NCBI RefSeq assembly: GCF_018141165.1
Contig: NZ_CP058557.1
Location: 124,001 to 188,000, forward strand
From: Alkaliphilus sp. B6464
Lineage (GTDB): Bacteria; Bacillota; Clostridia; Peptostreptococcales; Natronincolaceae
Direction of reading: 5' to 3'
Length of the DNA: 64,000 bases
This document shows, in pieces, positions 17,712 to 27,021 of this stretch. Both the position numbers and the translations under genes were made by a program. The notes under the pieces are model-generated. The model worked only from the letters and a program-made list of their open reading frames with translations, did no database searches and was not told where the DNA came from. Every line of letters starts with the position of its first letter. Position 1 is the first letter of the stretch.

Positions 17712-18173
17712 CTATATCTCTCCTTGTGATTCTATTAGTTCATCCAAATAGCTATTAAATTTTTTTAAGAAATTAGCTACAATTTCTTGATCTTTTTTAT
17801 CTATATTTTTAAAAAACTTATTATTTCTTTCTTCCCACTGCTTATGTTTTATTTCATGATGTTTATATAACATTTCACCTAATTTTGTTAACTTAAAATA
17901 TTTTTCCTTATCATTATCAGGCTTCTTATACTTATCGATAAGATTACTATTCAAAAGTTTTTTGCTAATCTTACTTATAGCACCTCTCGTCATATTCATA
18001 CTTTGAGATATTTTAGTAACGTTAGCATCTCTTACTTTTCCTATGAAATCTAAACAATGTATTTCTGAAACTCCATACTTTTCATATTCACCCTTAAATG
18101 CTAGCTTTCCTAAAGTTTCTTCTTTTTCATATATTTCTTTAAAACTCCTCATGATAATATTAATATTATCCAC
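17712..18173 (-). CDS. MarR family transcriptional regulator
   Basis: It is a winged-helix protein of 153 residues (RDANVTKISQSMNMTRGAIS is the recognition region, then NSNLIDKYKKPDNDKEKYF is the wing). The frame is open to a TTG at 18236, but that TTG is part of the -35 box (TTGACG). The real start is GTG at 18171-18173, nine bases after AAGGAGG. This gives normal MarR length. A 24-bp perfect palindrome overlaps its -10 and transcription start, so self-repression released by a small ligand is likely. It is co-transcribed with the cyclase-family gene, whose substrate or product may be the ligand. Confidence 0.88.
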   Translation of the reverse strand: MDNINIIMRSFKEIYEKEETLGKLAFKGEYEKYGVSEIHCLDFIGKVRDANVTKISQSMNMTRGAISKISKKLLNSNLIDKYKKPDNDKEKYFKLTKLGEMLYKHHEIKHKQWEERNNKFFKNIDKKDQEIVANFLKKFNSYLDELIESQGEI

Positions 18174-18187
18174 TTTAAAATGCCTCC

Positions 18188-18236
18188 TTATTGTTTCCAA
18201 TGAAACAATAATATCATTTCTTTGTTTCCTCGTCAA
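18188..18236 (-). promoter_or_regulatory. MarR-cyclase promoter with 24-bp palindromic operator
   Basis: -35 TTGACG (18231-18236), 17-bp spacer, -10 TATTAT (18208-18213). A perfect palindrome at 18188-18211 (TTATTGTTTC, CAAT, complement arm) overlaps -10, the start site and part of the ribosome site. This is a classical MarR autorepressor operator. Confidence 0.8.
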
Positions 18237-18301
18237 CGTTTTTAACGGAAATTAATTTTTTGTTATAATTATACTGTTGCCATAATTTATTTTATATAAT
18301 G

Positions 18302-18334
18302 AAAAAAGCCATAAGAATAATTCTTCTCATAGCT
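18302..18334 (-). terminator. Terminator of the thiol peroxidase gene
   Basis: On the minus strand an 11-bp stem with two G-U pairs (AGCTATGAGAA / TTCTTATGGCT) followed by TTTTT. Confidence 0.7.
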
Positions 18335-18414
18335 TCTTAATAAGTTATTTTAAATCTATATCGTTACTTAAATATATCCTGTAAAATACTCTGCATTATA
18401 TGTAATCTTCTACA

Positions 18415-18930
18415 TTATATTAATTTTTTAGCTTCTTCTATGGCCTTATCGTAATCTGGATGTTCTCCTACTTCCTTTACATATTCTACATACTTAACAA
18501 CATTGTTTTTATCTAGAATTACAATTCCTCTGCTAAGCAATCTCAATTCTTCTATAACAAATCCATAATTCATTCCAAAAGATAGGTCTTTGTGGTCAGA
18601 TAAAGTAATTACTTTGTCTATCCCCTTAGCTCCACAGAATCTTTTCTGCGCAAATGGTAGATCTACACTGATAGTAAGTATGCGAACATCTCCTAGTTCT
18701 GATGCTTCTTGATTAAAGTGTGTAGTTTGAAATTCACATACACCTGTATCTAGAGAAGGAACAACACTAATAATCTTTATGTTATCTCCTGCATCTTTTA
18801 GAGAAAATGGCTTCAAATCATTTGTAAGTACTGTAAAATCTGGTGCCTTATCTCCTACCTTTACTTCTTTTCCTATAATTGTAACAGGATTTCCTCCCAT
18901 TGTTACAAAATCTTTCCTTTTATCTGTCAT
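18415..18930 (-). CDS. tpx: Thiol peroxidase (2-Cys peroxiredoxin, Tpx)
   Basis: The 171-residue protein from the ATG at 18928-18930 (ribosome site AAGGGAGA, seven bases away) has VTMGGNPVTIIGKEVKVGDK, the peroxidatic Cys in SLDTGVCEF and the resolving Cys in KRFCGAKGID, the spacing of atypical 2-Cys Tpx enzymes. It reduces H2O2 and alkyl peroxides in the cytoplasm using thioredoxin. The frame extends six codons upstream, but the ribosome site excludes that start. It is monocistronic, with a terminator at 18302-18334. A role in oxygen/peroxide defence of an anaerobe fits the family. Confidence 0.95.
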   Translation of the reverse strand: MTDKRKDFVTMGGNPVTIIGKEVKVGDKAPDFTVLTNDLKPFSLKDAGDNIKIISVVPSLDTGVCEFQTTHFNQEASELGDVRILTISVDLPFAQKRFCGAKGIDKVITLSDHKDLSFGMNYGFVIEELRLLSRGIVILDKNNVVKYVEYVKEVGEHPDYDKAIEEAKKLI

Positions 18931-19058
18931 AATATGATCTCCCTTCACATGTATATTAATTTAAATTTTTATCATATATCTAGATATTTATAGCACTCAA
19001 TAATTAAGTCTTAATTTATTTCATTTACTTTAAGAATACCCATCTAAACCTATATTAA

Positions 19059-19736
19059 TCATATATTTTCTATTTGCCAGTCTATAGAGTCTTTTCCTAT
19101 CAATTTTAGAAATTCATTTGTTTTCGAAAAAGGTCTAGAGCCAAAAAATCCTCTACTAGCTGATAATGGACTAGGATGTGTAGATTTAACTATATGATGA
19201 TTAGAGTTAGTTATTAGTTTCTCTTTACTAATGGCGTTATTTCCCCACAATATAAATACTATAGGATCTTTTCTTATATTTAATAAATTTATTATATTAT
19301 CTGTGAACATTTCCCATCCAATTCCTTTATGGGAATTAGCTTCTCCACCTCTTACTGTCAATGCCGTATTTAACAAAAGAACACCTTGGTCAGCCCACTT
19401 TTTAAGATAACCGTTGTTTGGAATATAGCATCCCAAGTCTTCCTTTAGCTCTTTATATATGTTTACTAAAGATGGTGGAGCTGGAACTCCAGGCTTTACT
19501 GAAAAACTAAGACCATGAGCTTGATTTGGTCCATGATAAGGATCCTGGCCTAATATAACTACCTTTACATCTTTATAGGAAGTATAATGAAGAGCATTAA
19601 AAATATTGTACATATCTGGGTATATAACCTTTGTTTTATACTCTTGAATTAAAAACATTCTTAATTTTTTATAGTATTCTTTTTCAAACTCTTCTTTTAA
19701 TAACTCTTCCCAGTCATTTTCAAATGTTGCTGCCAT
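19059..19736 (-). CDS. ung: Uracil-DNA glycosylase, family 1
   Basis: The 225-residue protein has the catalytic motif [18 protein letters not shown] and the DNA-intercalation motif [14 protein letters not shown], both complete. It removes uracil from DNA, starting base excision repair. The ATG follows AAGAGGTGG. It begins 60 bases after the DUF4130-type gene and reads in the same direction, with no terminator between, so ung is probably the third gene of a repair operon with the radical SAM protein. This is notable because the relatives of those two proteins are named for their link to UDG domains. Confidence 0.97.
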   Translation of the reverse strand: MAATFENDWEELLKEEFEKEYYKKLRMFLIQEYKTKVIYPDMYNIFNALHYTSYKDVKVVILGQDPYHGPNQAHGLSFSVKPGVPAPPSLVNIYKELKEDLGCYIPNNGYLKKWADQGVLLLNTALTVRGGEANSHKGIGWEMFTDNIINLLNIRKDPIVFILWGNNAISKEKLITNSNHHIVKSTHPSPLSASRGFFGSRPFSKTNEFLKLIGKDSIDWQIENI

Positions 19737-19795
19737 TTATACCACCTCTTAATATTATAGTATTAATAAATTAAAACTAAAATCCAATACAATAA

Positions 19796-20530
19796 CTATT
19801 TTTCTATAAGATACTTCCAATATTTCATAGGCATATTCCTTTTTTGTAGTCTTGGATTTACTTTGTTTTTAATAGATATATTATTAAAGTATTCTTTCCA
19901 AAGCCTTTGGTAGGTTTCTTCATCTTTATGTAATTCAATTGTTGGATTCATTTCTAACTCTATTACTATCCATTCCTGTTTATTATAAATGGCCGCAATA
20001 TTTCTGTTTACGTCATGTATAATCCAGTTTTCATTAGATATTCTATTAGAAAAGTGCTGGCCAATCAATCCAATTACATTGTATTCGGGCTCTATAGGTG
20101 CGTACAATATATTATTTTTGAGTTCTCTAAAACGAACTAATCCTAACATGAAGTGTCTTTCTTTAGACACACTTTGACATATGTTCTGTAATAATAATAC
20201 ATTATTATTAGTAAGATTTAAATCTATATCTATCCCAATTTTCCAGCCAAGCTTTAAATAATGATATATAATAGTTCCTCTATCTGTCCTTTCAGATAAG
20301 TATACATAAAATACATTTTTCAAAGCTTGGTTAGAAATCTTTGTTTCTATTGCATTATATACTTTGTCTGCTTTTTCTCTATCGGTTTTAATATATATCT
20401 TATTAATTAAAAAACTTTCTTGGAAATCATCTTCAGAAACTATTTTTTCTGGAGTTTCCCTTCTATAGTAAGCATCATATATAGCTGTTAAAATACCATC
20501 AAAACTTCCATCATATATGTAGTAAATCAT
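19796..20530 (-). CDS. Probable DNA metabolism protein, TIGR03915/DUF4130 type
   Basis: The 244-residue protein starts MIYYIYDGSFDGILTAIYDA, which is the family hallmark, and later has FMLGLVRFRELKNNILYAPI and IGLIGQHFSNRISNENWIIH. The function is unproven. In other bacteria this domain is partnered with, or fused to, a uracil-DNA-glycosylase-like domain and a radical SAM protein (my recollection of the TIGR03914-03916 family set). Its ATG overlaps the rSAM stop by four bases and its ribosome site AGGAGC lies within that gene, so production of the two is coupled. No catalytic motif can be named from the sequence. Confidence 0.85.
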   Translation of the reverse strand: MIYYIYDGSFDGILTAIYDAYYRRETPEKIVSEDDFQESFLINKIYIKTDREKADKVYNAIETKISNQALKNVFYVYLSERTDRGTIIYHYLKLGWKIGIDIDLNLTNNNVLLLQNICQSVSKERHFMLGLVRFRELKNNILYAPIEPEYNVIGLIGQHFSNRISNENWIIHDVNRNIAAIYNKQEWIVIELEMNPTIELHKDEETYQRLWKEYFNNISIKNKVNPRLQKRNMPMKYWKYLIEK

Positions 20531-21834
20531 TGAAATGCTCCTGTCACTATTGTTTTATTATTGTTGATAATAAGATTAGGATACAGAGAAAAAATAGACA
20601 ACTGTTCAATTCCATTTGTACTTTCCTTCCCTTTTATTTCTGAGACTAAATGTTTTCTTATATTTTCACCATCCATGGTTTTTAGTCCATAATATTTACC
20701 TTTACATGTAATAAAATATTTAGCTCTCTTTAATACAACTCCTAGCTTTCTTAGATGATCAAAATCTAAGGAAGCAAATTTCCTTGCTGAAACTATTCTC
20801 ATAGCTGATTTTACTCCTATCCCAGGAATTCTGAGTAACATATTATAATCTGCTTTATTTATTTCTACTGGAAATAAATTAATATTTCTTAAAGCCCAGT
20901 CGCATTTTGGATCTATTTCTAAATCAAAATTTGGTTTACTTTCATCTAGAAGCTCATCTGCATTATAACCATAAAACCTTAACAGCCAATCAGCTTGATA
21001 TAGTCTATTTTCTCTCAAAAAAGGCGGCGATGAAATAGCTGGCAAATTAGGACTGTTTGTCACAGGAACATAAGCTGAGTAATACACTCTTTTTAGTTTA
21101 TATCCTTTATATAATCCTTCTGAAAGCTTTAATATTTTTAAATCATCATCTCTAGTAGCACCAACAATAAGTTGAGTAGTCTGTCCTGCTGGAACAAACT
21201 TTTCAGCATATTTAAACGTCTTTATTTCTTCAATAGATTGGTGCATCCTGCTATTTATAAAGTTCATAGGTCTTAATATACTTTCTTTATTTTTTTGAGG
21301 TGCTAATGACCTTAATCCTTCACTAGAAGGTAATTCGATATTTACACTCATTCTATCTGCATACATCCCTGCTTTTTCAATTATTTCTTTATCTGCCCCC
21401 GGAATAGCTTTTAGATGAATATATCCATTAAAATTTTGTTCTTCTCGAAGTTTCTTAACAGTCTTACCTAAAAGTTCCATAGTATAATTAGGATTTCTAT
21501 AGACTGCTGAACTTAAAAAAAGACCTTCAATATAGTTCCTTTTATAAAAGTTTATAGTTAAATCTGCTACTTCTTCAGGAGTAAACATTGCTCTAGGTAG
21601 GTCATTTGTGCATCTATTTATACAGTAGACACAATTATATATACAATCATTAGTAAATAGTATCTTTAAAAGAGAAATACATCTACCATCATCGGACCAA
21701 CTATGGCATATTCCACTTACACTGGCATTCCCTAAACCTTCTTTTTTACTTTTTCTATTGCTTCCACTTGAAGAACAAGAAACATCATATTTTGCAGCAT
21801 CTGATAATATCTTTAATTTTTCGAATACATCCAT
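20527..21834 (-). CDS. Putative DNA modification/repair radical SAM protein (TIGR03916 type)
   Basis: The 435-residue protein has the radical SAM cluster motif CIYNCVYC (in FTNDCIYNCVYCINRC), an N-terminal Cys-containing region (SCSSSG, SGICHSW) and a C-terminal helix-hairpin-helix, LLRIPGIGVKSAMRIVSARK (residues ~330-360), a DNA-binding element. It should use S-adenosylmethionine and a [4Fe-4S] cluster to do radical chemistry, probably on DNA; the reaction is not known. It is first in the operon rSAM-DUF4130-ung. The start ATG follows GGGGTGG. A spore photoproduct-lyase-like repair role is possible but not shown. Confidence 0.88.
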   Translation of the reverse strand: MDVFEKLKILSDAAKYDVSCSSSGSNRKSKKEGLGNASVSGICHSWSDDGRCISLLKILFTNDCIYNCVYCINRCTNDLPRAMFTPEEVADLTINFYKRNYIEGLFLSSAVYRNPNYTMELLGKTVKKLREEQNFNGYIHLKAIPGADKEIIEKAGMYADRMSVNIELPSSEGLRSLAPQKNKESILRPMNFINSRMHQSIEEIKTFKYAEKFVPAGQTTQLIVGATRDDDLKILKLSEGLYKGYKLKRVYYSAYVPVTNSPNLPAISSPPFLRENRLYQADWLLRFYGYNADELLDESKPNFDLEIDPKCDWALRNINLFPVEINKADYNMLLRIPGIGVKSAMRIVSARKFASLDFDHLRKLGVVLKRAKYFITCKGKYYGLKTMDGENIRKHLVSEIKGKESTNGIEQLSIFSLYPNLIINNNKTIVTGAFQ

Positions 21835-22040
21835 AAAACCACCCCAGATATTTTTTTGTTACTAACATTTTACTCTCATTTTTATTTCATTTTAATCTCG
21901 TTTTACTCTATTTTACCATTTTACTATATTCTATAAAGGTTTGCAAACGTATGTTCTGTATTTTTAAAAATAAGATCTTTATGGGCCTTTATAAGTCTTT
22001 ACATATCCTATATTTATTTATAAAATAAAATCTATTGATA

Positions 22041-22081
22041 CCATATATAGTATGTGATAGAATATAAATTACAATATATTG
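22041..22081 (+). promoter_or_regulatory. Possible tandem NrdR boxes in the nrdD leader region
   Basis: Two NrdR-box-like sites, CCATATATAGTA near 22041-22052 and ACAATATATTG at 22071-22081, have centres 31 bp apart, i.e. three helical turns, the usual arrangement. The match to consensus is only partial. The rest of 21835-22210 is AT-rich; a GGGG-containing leader just before the start shows nothing else I can name. Confidence 0.4.
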
Positions 22082-22210
22082 GGAATAAGTTATTAGAATA
22101 ACTTTTATACTTATCCTAAAAATGTTGTATTAGTAATGAGTATTGATTATTATATTTTATCCCCTTGATTCATTTTGAGGGGTTTTATTATTATTTTATG
22201 GAGGTCAGCT

Positions 22211-24523
22211 ATGATTACAAAAGTAAGGAAAAGAGATGGAAGAGAAGTATTGTTTAACATGGAGAAAATTACCAACGCTATTTATAAAGCTAGCATGTCT
22301 GTTGGAACTAATTCTTATGATGAAACAGTAACTTTAGCAGAACAGGTTGTAAAAAACCTATTGGATAGATTTAGTGATAGTACTCCAAATGTTGAAGAGA
22401 TACAAGATATTGTAGAGCAAATATTAATAGAAAATAATATGCCTCAGATAGCAAAAAATTATATACTATATCGTTCTGAACGTACAAAATTACGTGAGAT
22501 GAATACTAGACTTATGAAAGTAATGGAAGATATAACTTTTAAAGAATCAAAAGATAGCGATTTAAAAAGAGAAAATGCTAATATTGATGGTGACACAGCT
22601 ATGGGAACCATGCTTAAATATGGTACAGAAAGCGCTAAGCAGTTCTATGAAATGTTTATATTAAATCCGGAACATTCTAAACTACATAATAATGGAGATA
22701 TTCATATCCATGATTTAGACTTTTTAACACTGACAACCACATGTTGTCAAATAGATATAAATAGATTATTTAATAAAGGTTTTTGTACTGGACATGGAAA
22801 TCTAAGAGTACCTAATGATGTTATTAGTTATGCTGCTCTTGCATGTATAGCTATACAATCTAATCAGAATGATCAACATGGAGGTCAGAGTATTCCTAAC
22901 TTCGACTATGGTATGGCTCCTGGTGTTACTAAGACCTATATTAAGCTATATAAGCAAAACCTTACAAAAGCCTTAGAACTACTTATAAATGCAAATAATA
23001 TGGATCAAATAATTGATAATATTGTACATACAATAAAACTAGAGCATAGTATTTCTCCTTGTTTAGCAAATGATAATGGCTACCAACATCATGAATATTT
23101 ATTACTGAAAAATCATATTGAAGATGATGCTATTATCAAAAAAGCACAAAATTTTGCTACAGAAAATGCAATAAAGGAAACAGAAAAAAGAACATATCAA
23201 GCAATGGAAGCACTTATACATAACTTAAATACTATGCATAGCAGAGCAGGAGCTCAAATTCCATTTAGCTCTATTAACTATGGCTTAGATGAGTCTCCTG
23301 AAGGAAGACTGGTTATAAAAAACCTTCTTCTAGCAACTGAAGCAGGCTTAGGAAACGGTGAAACCGCAATATTTCCAATACAGATTTTTAAAGTTAAAGA
23401 AGGTATTAATTATAATTTAGAAGATACAAATTACGATCTTTTTAAGTTAGCTTGCAGAGTAAGTGCCAAAAGATTATTTCCTAATTTTTCTTTTATTGAT
23501 GCACCATTCAATCTACAATATTATAAAAAAGGACATCCAGAAACAGAAGTAGCTTATATGGGGTGCAGAACAAGAGTTATTGGAAATACTTTCGATCCGT
23601 TGCAAGAAATTACCTTTGGAAGAGGAAATCTAAGTTTTACGACTATTAATTTACCAAGACTAGCCTTAAATAGCAAAGGTAATCTGGATATTTTCTTTAA
23701 GGAATTAGACAATAGAATCGATAAAGTTGTAGAACAGCTATTAGAAAGATTTGAAATTCAGGCAAGAAAGAAAGTAAAAAACTTTCCATTCCTTATGGGA
23801 GAAGGAGTATGGATAGGTGCTGACAAATTAAATAAAGAAGATGAAATAAGAGAAGTTTTAAAACATGGAACGTTAACAACTGGATTTATTGGATTAGCCG
23901 AATGCTTAGTAGTACTAACTGGTAACCACCATGGGGAGTCAGAAACTTCTCAAGAACTTGGACTACAAATAATTACACATATGCGAAAAAGAATGGATCA
24001 GGCGAGTCAAGACCACAAACTTAACTTTACTTTGATTGCTACTCCAGCTGAAGGAACAGCAGGTAGATTTGTAAAAATAGACAAAGAAATATTTGGAGAA
24101 ATAAAAGGGGTAACAGATAGAAAATATTATACTAATAGTTTTCATGTTCCTGTTCATTATAAATTAAACGCCTACGATAAAATAAGAATTGAGGCTCCTT
24201 ACCATGAGTTGACAAATGCTGGACATATAACATATGTAGAGTTGGATGGAGATCCATCTAACAATTTAGAAGCATTTGAAAAAATAGTTAGAGCAATGAA
24301 AGAACTAGGTATTGGCTATGGTTCAATAAATCATCCGATAGACAGAGATACAATTTGTGGTTATACAGGTATAATTGGAGACACATGTCCTAAATGTGGA
24401 AGAGAAGAAGGAGCTATAAAATTCGAAAGGATACGACGTATTACTGGATATCTAGTAGGAACATTAGATAGATTTAATGACGCTAAAAAAGAAGAAGAAA
24501 AAGACAGAGTCAAACATATATAA
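22211..24523 (+). CDS. nrdD: Anaerobic ribonucleoside-triphosphate reductase (class III)
   Basis: From the ATG at 22211 (behind GGAGGTC) the protein has 770 residues. An N-terminal ATP-cone (MITKVRKRDGREVLFNMEKI) senses ATP/dATP. The ten-stranded barrel core follows. The C-terminus holds the zinc cysteines (CGYTG, CPKCG) and the glycyl-radical site RRITGYL. It reduces ribonucleotides to deoxyribonucleotides without oxygen. The frame stays open 12 codons upstream, but only the internal ATG has a ribosome site. nrdG follows 28 bases downstream. Two NrdR-like boxes lie about 130-170 bases upstream. Confidence 0.97.
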   Translation: MITKVRKRDGREVLFNMEKITNAIYKASMSVGTNSYDETVTLAEQVVKNLLDRFSDSTPNVEEIQDIVEQILIENNMPQIAKNYILYRSERTKLREMNTRLMKVMEDITFKESKDSDLKRENANIDGDTAMGTMLKYGTESAKQFYEMFILNPEHSKLHNNGDIHIHDLDFLTLTTTCCQIDINRLFNKGFCTGHGNLRVPNDVISYAALACIAIQSNQNDQHGGQSIPNFDYGMAPGVTKTYIKLYKQNLTKALELLINANNMDQIIDNIVHTIKLEHSISPCLANDNGYQHHEYLLLKNHIEDDAIIKKAQNFATENAIKETEKRTYQAMEALIHNLNTMHSRAGAQIPFSSINYGLDESPEGRLVIKNLLLATEAGLGNGETAIFPIQIFKVKEGINYNLEDTNYDLFKLACRVSAKRLFPNFSFIDAPFNLQYYKKGHPETEVAYMGCRTRVIGNTFDPLQEITFGRGNLSFTTINLPRLALNSKGNLDIFFKELDNRIDKVVEQLLERFEIQARKKVKNFPFLMGEGVWIGADKLNKEDEIREVLKHGTLTTGFIGLAECLVVLTGNHHGESETSQELGLQIITHMRKRMDQASQDHKLNFTLIATPAEGTAGRFVKIDKEIFGEIKGVTDRKYYTNSFHVPVHYKLNAYDKIRIEAPYHELTNAGHITYVELDGDPSNNLEAFEKIVRAMKELGIGYGSINHPIDRDTICGYTGIIGDTCPKCGREEGAIKFERIRRITGYLVGTLDRFNDAKKEEEKDRVKHI

Positions 24524-24551
24524 TCTATTCTAATAACTGAAGGTGATGATA

Positions 24552-25061
24552 ATGAATAATTTTTTAAGAATCTCTGGAATTATTAATGAATCAATAGTAG
24601 ATGGACCGGGTATTAGATTAGTAGTTTTTGCACAAGGTTGTAAGCATAATTGCTTAGGATGTCATAATCCTGAAACCCATTCTTTCGAAGGTGGATATCT
24701 TATTTCAATAGATGAGATAATTGAAACCATTAGAAAAAACCCACTATTAGACGGAGTTACCTTTAGTGGTGGTGACCCCTTTGAGCAGGCACATACATTT
24801 GGAATGCTTGCAAAATTAGTAAAAGAAATGGGATTAAATGTTGCTACTTATACTGGATATCGATATGAAAAAATATTAGAGAAAATAGACCACAAAAAAG
24901 ATTGGGATATGTTACTCAAACATTCAGATGTTATAGTAGATGGAAAGTATGACAAAACTAAAAAGAAAGCAGATTTAAAATTTATAGGATCTGCTAACCA
25001 AAGGATTATAGATGTAAAAAAAACTTTAGAGTTTAATAAAATAGTTGAAATAAAATCCTAG
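24552..25061 (+). CDS. nrdG: Anaerobic ribonucleotide reductase activase (radical SAM)
   Basis: The 169-residue protein has the radical SAM motif CKHNCLGC (within GCKHNCLGCHNPETHSF) and the GGDPFEQ motif that holds SAM. It generates the glycyl radical on NrdD. Of the possible starts GTG 24543, ATG 24546 (out of frame) and ATG 24552, the last is best spaced from GAAGGTGAT. It is co-transcribed with nrdD and followed by a terminator at 25156-25197. Confidence 0.95.
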   Translation: MNNFLRISGIINESIVDGPGIRLVVFAQGCKHNCLGCHNPETHSFEGGYLISIDEIIETIRKNPLLDGVTFSGGDPFEQAHTFGMLAKLVKEMGLNVATYTGYRYEKILEKIDHKKDWDMLLKHSDVIVDGKYDKTKKKADLKFIGSANQRIIDVKKTLEFNKIVEIKS

Positions 25062-25155
25062 ACTATATGAGGTTATGTTCCACAAAGTTTTTAAAGAAAT
25101 TAGATTAAATAAAAAACCCAGCTTACGGTGAGGCTAGGTAAAACAGTATATGTTT

Positions 25156-25197
25156 GAAGCGGTGTTGCTATATAGCTACACCGTTTCTTCTTTTTGT
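25156..25197 (+). terminator. Terminator after nrdDG
   Basis: Long hairpin GAAGCGGTGT ... ACACCGTTTC with an inner GCTAT/ATAGC stem, followed by TTCTTTTTG. Confidence 0.75.
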
Positions 25198-25323
25198 TCA
25201 TGCGAATTGGACGTTTATGGTTTAAAAGTCATAAAATTTGTTGACATGTCGATGTAATTGATTTAAAATATAAATGACCAAAAATAATAAAAATAGTCAA
25301 TAAAAATGCGAAAGGAGAGCTCT

Positions 25324-25914
25324 ATGCCCAAAATAGTAAGCGAAAATGAAAAACAGAGAATCAAAGGGTTAATGTTTGAGAAAGGTGTAGACTTAATCAG
25401 ACAAAAGGGTATAAAAAAGGTCACTGTCGAGGACATTACGAAAGCAGCAGGTATCGGTAAAGGCTCATTCTATTTGTACTATGATTCCAAAGAAGAACTG
25501 CTTTATGATATTGTAAAACGTTGTGAAACCAATATGTTTAACCGCATTGAGGCATTGAAAGGCGAGAATATTGACAAGAGGGAAAAAGCAATAAAAGCGG
25601 CGAAAGAAATATATCTGGCACCCGATAGTATCATTTTGTATGTTTCGCCAACTGATCTCGAAAACCTTTTACATAGACTGCCGAGTGAAATATATGAAAA
25701 GGAAAATGAAAAGGCAAAAGACTACTTCAAACGAACATCTGAAATTTTTGAAATAGATGAAACAGTTTGCGATGTCAATGTACTATCACAGCTTATGGAT
25801 GCCCTTAGTTTCGTCGCTTCCAACAGTAATAGTTTCTATTCTGAAGGTAGGCAGAAGGCTTTAGATATTCTTGTGACTGCTATAGCCGAATATATCGCAG
25901 GAGAAGACAGCTAA
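25324..25914 (+). CDS. TetR family transcriptional regulator
   Basis: The 196-residue protein has an N-terminal TetR helix-turn-helix (KKVTVEDITKAAGIGKGSFY, then LYYDSKEELLYDIV). The ATG at 25324 follows AAAGGAGAG; the upstream in-frame ATG at 25306 precedes that ribosome site and is not used. Its stop overlaps the start of the hydrolase gene (TAATGA), so the two form an operon, and the regulator probably controls it. Base use is richer in G+C than the flanking nrdDG and etf genes, suggesting a transferred two-gene cassette. The ligand is unknown. Confidence 0.9.
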   Translation: MPKIVSENEKQRIKGLMFEKGVDLIRQKGIKKVTVEDITKAAGIGKGSFYLYYDSKEELLYDIVKRCETNMFNRIEALKGENIDKREKAIKAAKEIYLAPDSIILYVSPTDLENLLHRLPSEIYEKENEKAKDYFKRTSEIFEIDETVCDVNVLSQLMDALSFVASNSNSFYSEGRQKALDILVTAIAEYIAGEDS

Positions 25915-27011
25915 TGAAAGTTGTCTTTATCATAACGGGCGCTTTTATTTTCCTATTTGTTTTTGGGCTGATCTGCTTGCTGATCACAAAAAGAAAGAGA
26001 AAGAAAAAATCCAGAGTATCTATAAAACAGCCTTCAGGTATAGACTTTGGGGAGTATGTAACAATTGGAAATATCCAGCAATATTTGTATCATCGCAGTG
26101 AGAACATACATAATCCAGTAATGTTATTTTTACATGGTGGCCCTGGCTCTCCCATGCTGCCATTTGCGCAAGACTTTCAATTACCGTGGGAAAAATACGT
26201 TACAGTAGTGCATTGGGAACAAAGGAACAGTGGTAAAACTTTTTATCAAAATATTTCAAAAGAAGTTACACCAACCACGACAATAAAACAACTCATATCA
26301 GACACACATGAAATTGTTTTATATTTAAAAGAGAAATATGGAAAAGAAAAAATTTGGATTATGGGTCATTCCTGGGGAAGTGTTTTAGGCAGTCTATTTG
26401 TTCACCAATATCCCCAATTGGTATCAGGTTATATCGGAGTTGGGCAAGTTGTCAATATGCTTGAAAATGAACGGATAGGGTTTGAGAAAGCACTGGAAAA
26501 TGCCATATCTGCCGAATGTAAAAAAGATATTCAAGCATTGGAATCACTGGAGCCATACCCTACCAAAGTGTTCAATCAGGATATGAAAAACAAACTATCC
26601 ACGCTCCGAAAAATCCAAGGGAAATACGGCCTTGCAGCTAGTCCGACTGCTAAGCTCATTATTTCTGCTGCAACATCACCGTTTTACAGCCTGAAAGATT
26701 TACGGTATCTGATTTTTGCAGATATAGATGGTATCTCGCATGGACAGTCACTTATTTTCCAAGAGCTTTTTGGAACACTCAACCTAAATACAGTAACGAC
26801 ATATCAGGTGCCGATATTTTATATACACGGCACTGAGGATTGGCAGACACCTTATCCCATTGTGGCAGAATATTACCACACAATTACTGCACCCAAAAAG
26901 GGGTTTTACTCCATATCTGGTGCAGGTCACGCGACAATGCTCGATAAGCCCATTGAATTTTGTAATGCTCTTCTGTCAATTTTGGGAAGAAGTGACGATG
27001 ATGTACATTGA
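25914..27011 (+). CDS. Membrane-anchored alpha/beta hydrolase
   Basis: The 365-residue protein starts with one membrane segment (VVFIITGAFIFLFVFGLICL) followed by a basic stretch (KRKRKKKS). The alpha/beta hydrolase domain then carries the oxyanion motif HGGPGSP, nucleophile elbow GHSWGS, acid DWQTP and His in GAGHATM. The HGGPG motif is typical of the proline iminopeptidase group, but the substrate is open. The ATG overlaps the TetR stop. Sample lines have about 42% G+C against about 30% around. A perfect terminator follows. Confidence 0.88.
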   Translation: MKVVFIITGAFIFLFVFGLICLLITKRKRKKKSRVSIKQPSGIDFGEYVTIGNIQQYLYHRSENIHNPVMLFLHGGPGSPMLPFAQDFQLPWEKYVTVVHWEQRNSGKTFYQNISKEVTPTTTIKQLISDTHEIVLYLKEKYGKEKIWIMGHSWGSVLGSLFVHQYPQLVSGYIGVGQVVNMLENERIGFEKALENAISAECKKDIQALESLEPYPTKVFNQDMKNKLSTLRKIQGKYGLAASPTAKLIISAATSPFYSLKDLRYLIFADIDGISHGQSLIFQELFGTLNLNTVTTYQVPIFYIHGTEDWQTPYPIVAEYYHTITAPKKGFYSISGAGHATMLDKPIEFCNALLSILGRSDDDVH

Positions 27012-27021
27012 ATGGTAATAA

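Noticed and set aside
17712-18236. MarR gene with TTG start giving 174 residues
   Set aside because: The TTG is part of the -35 box; GTG at 18171-18173 has a correct ribosome site and gives a family-normal length.
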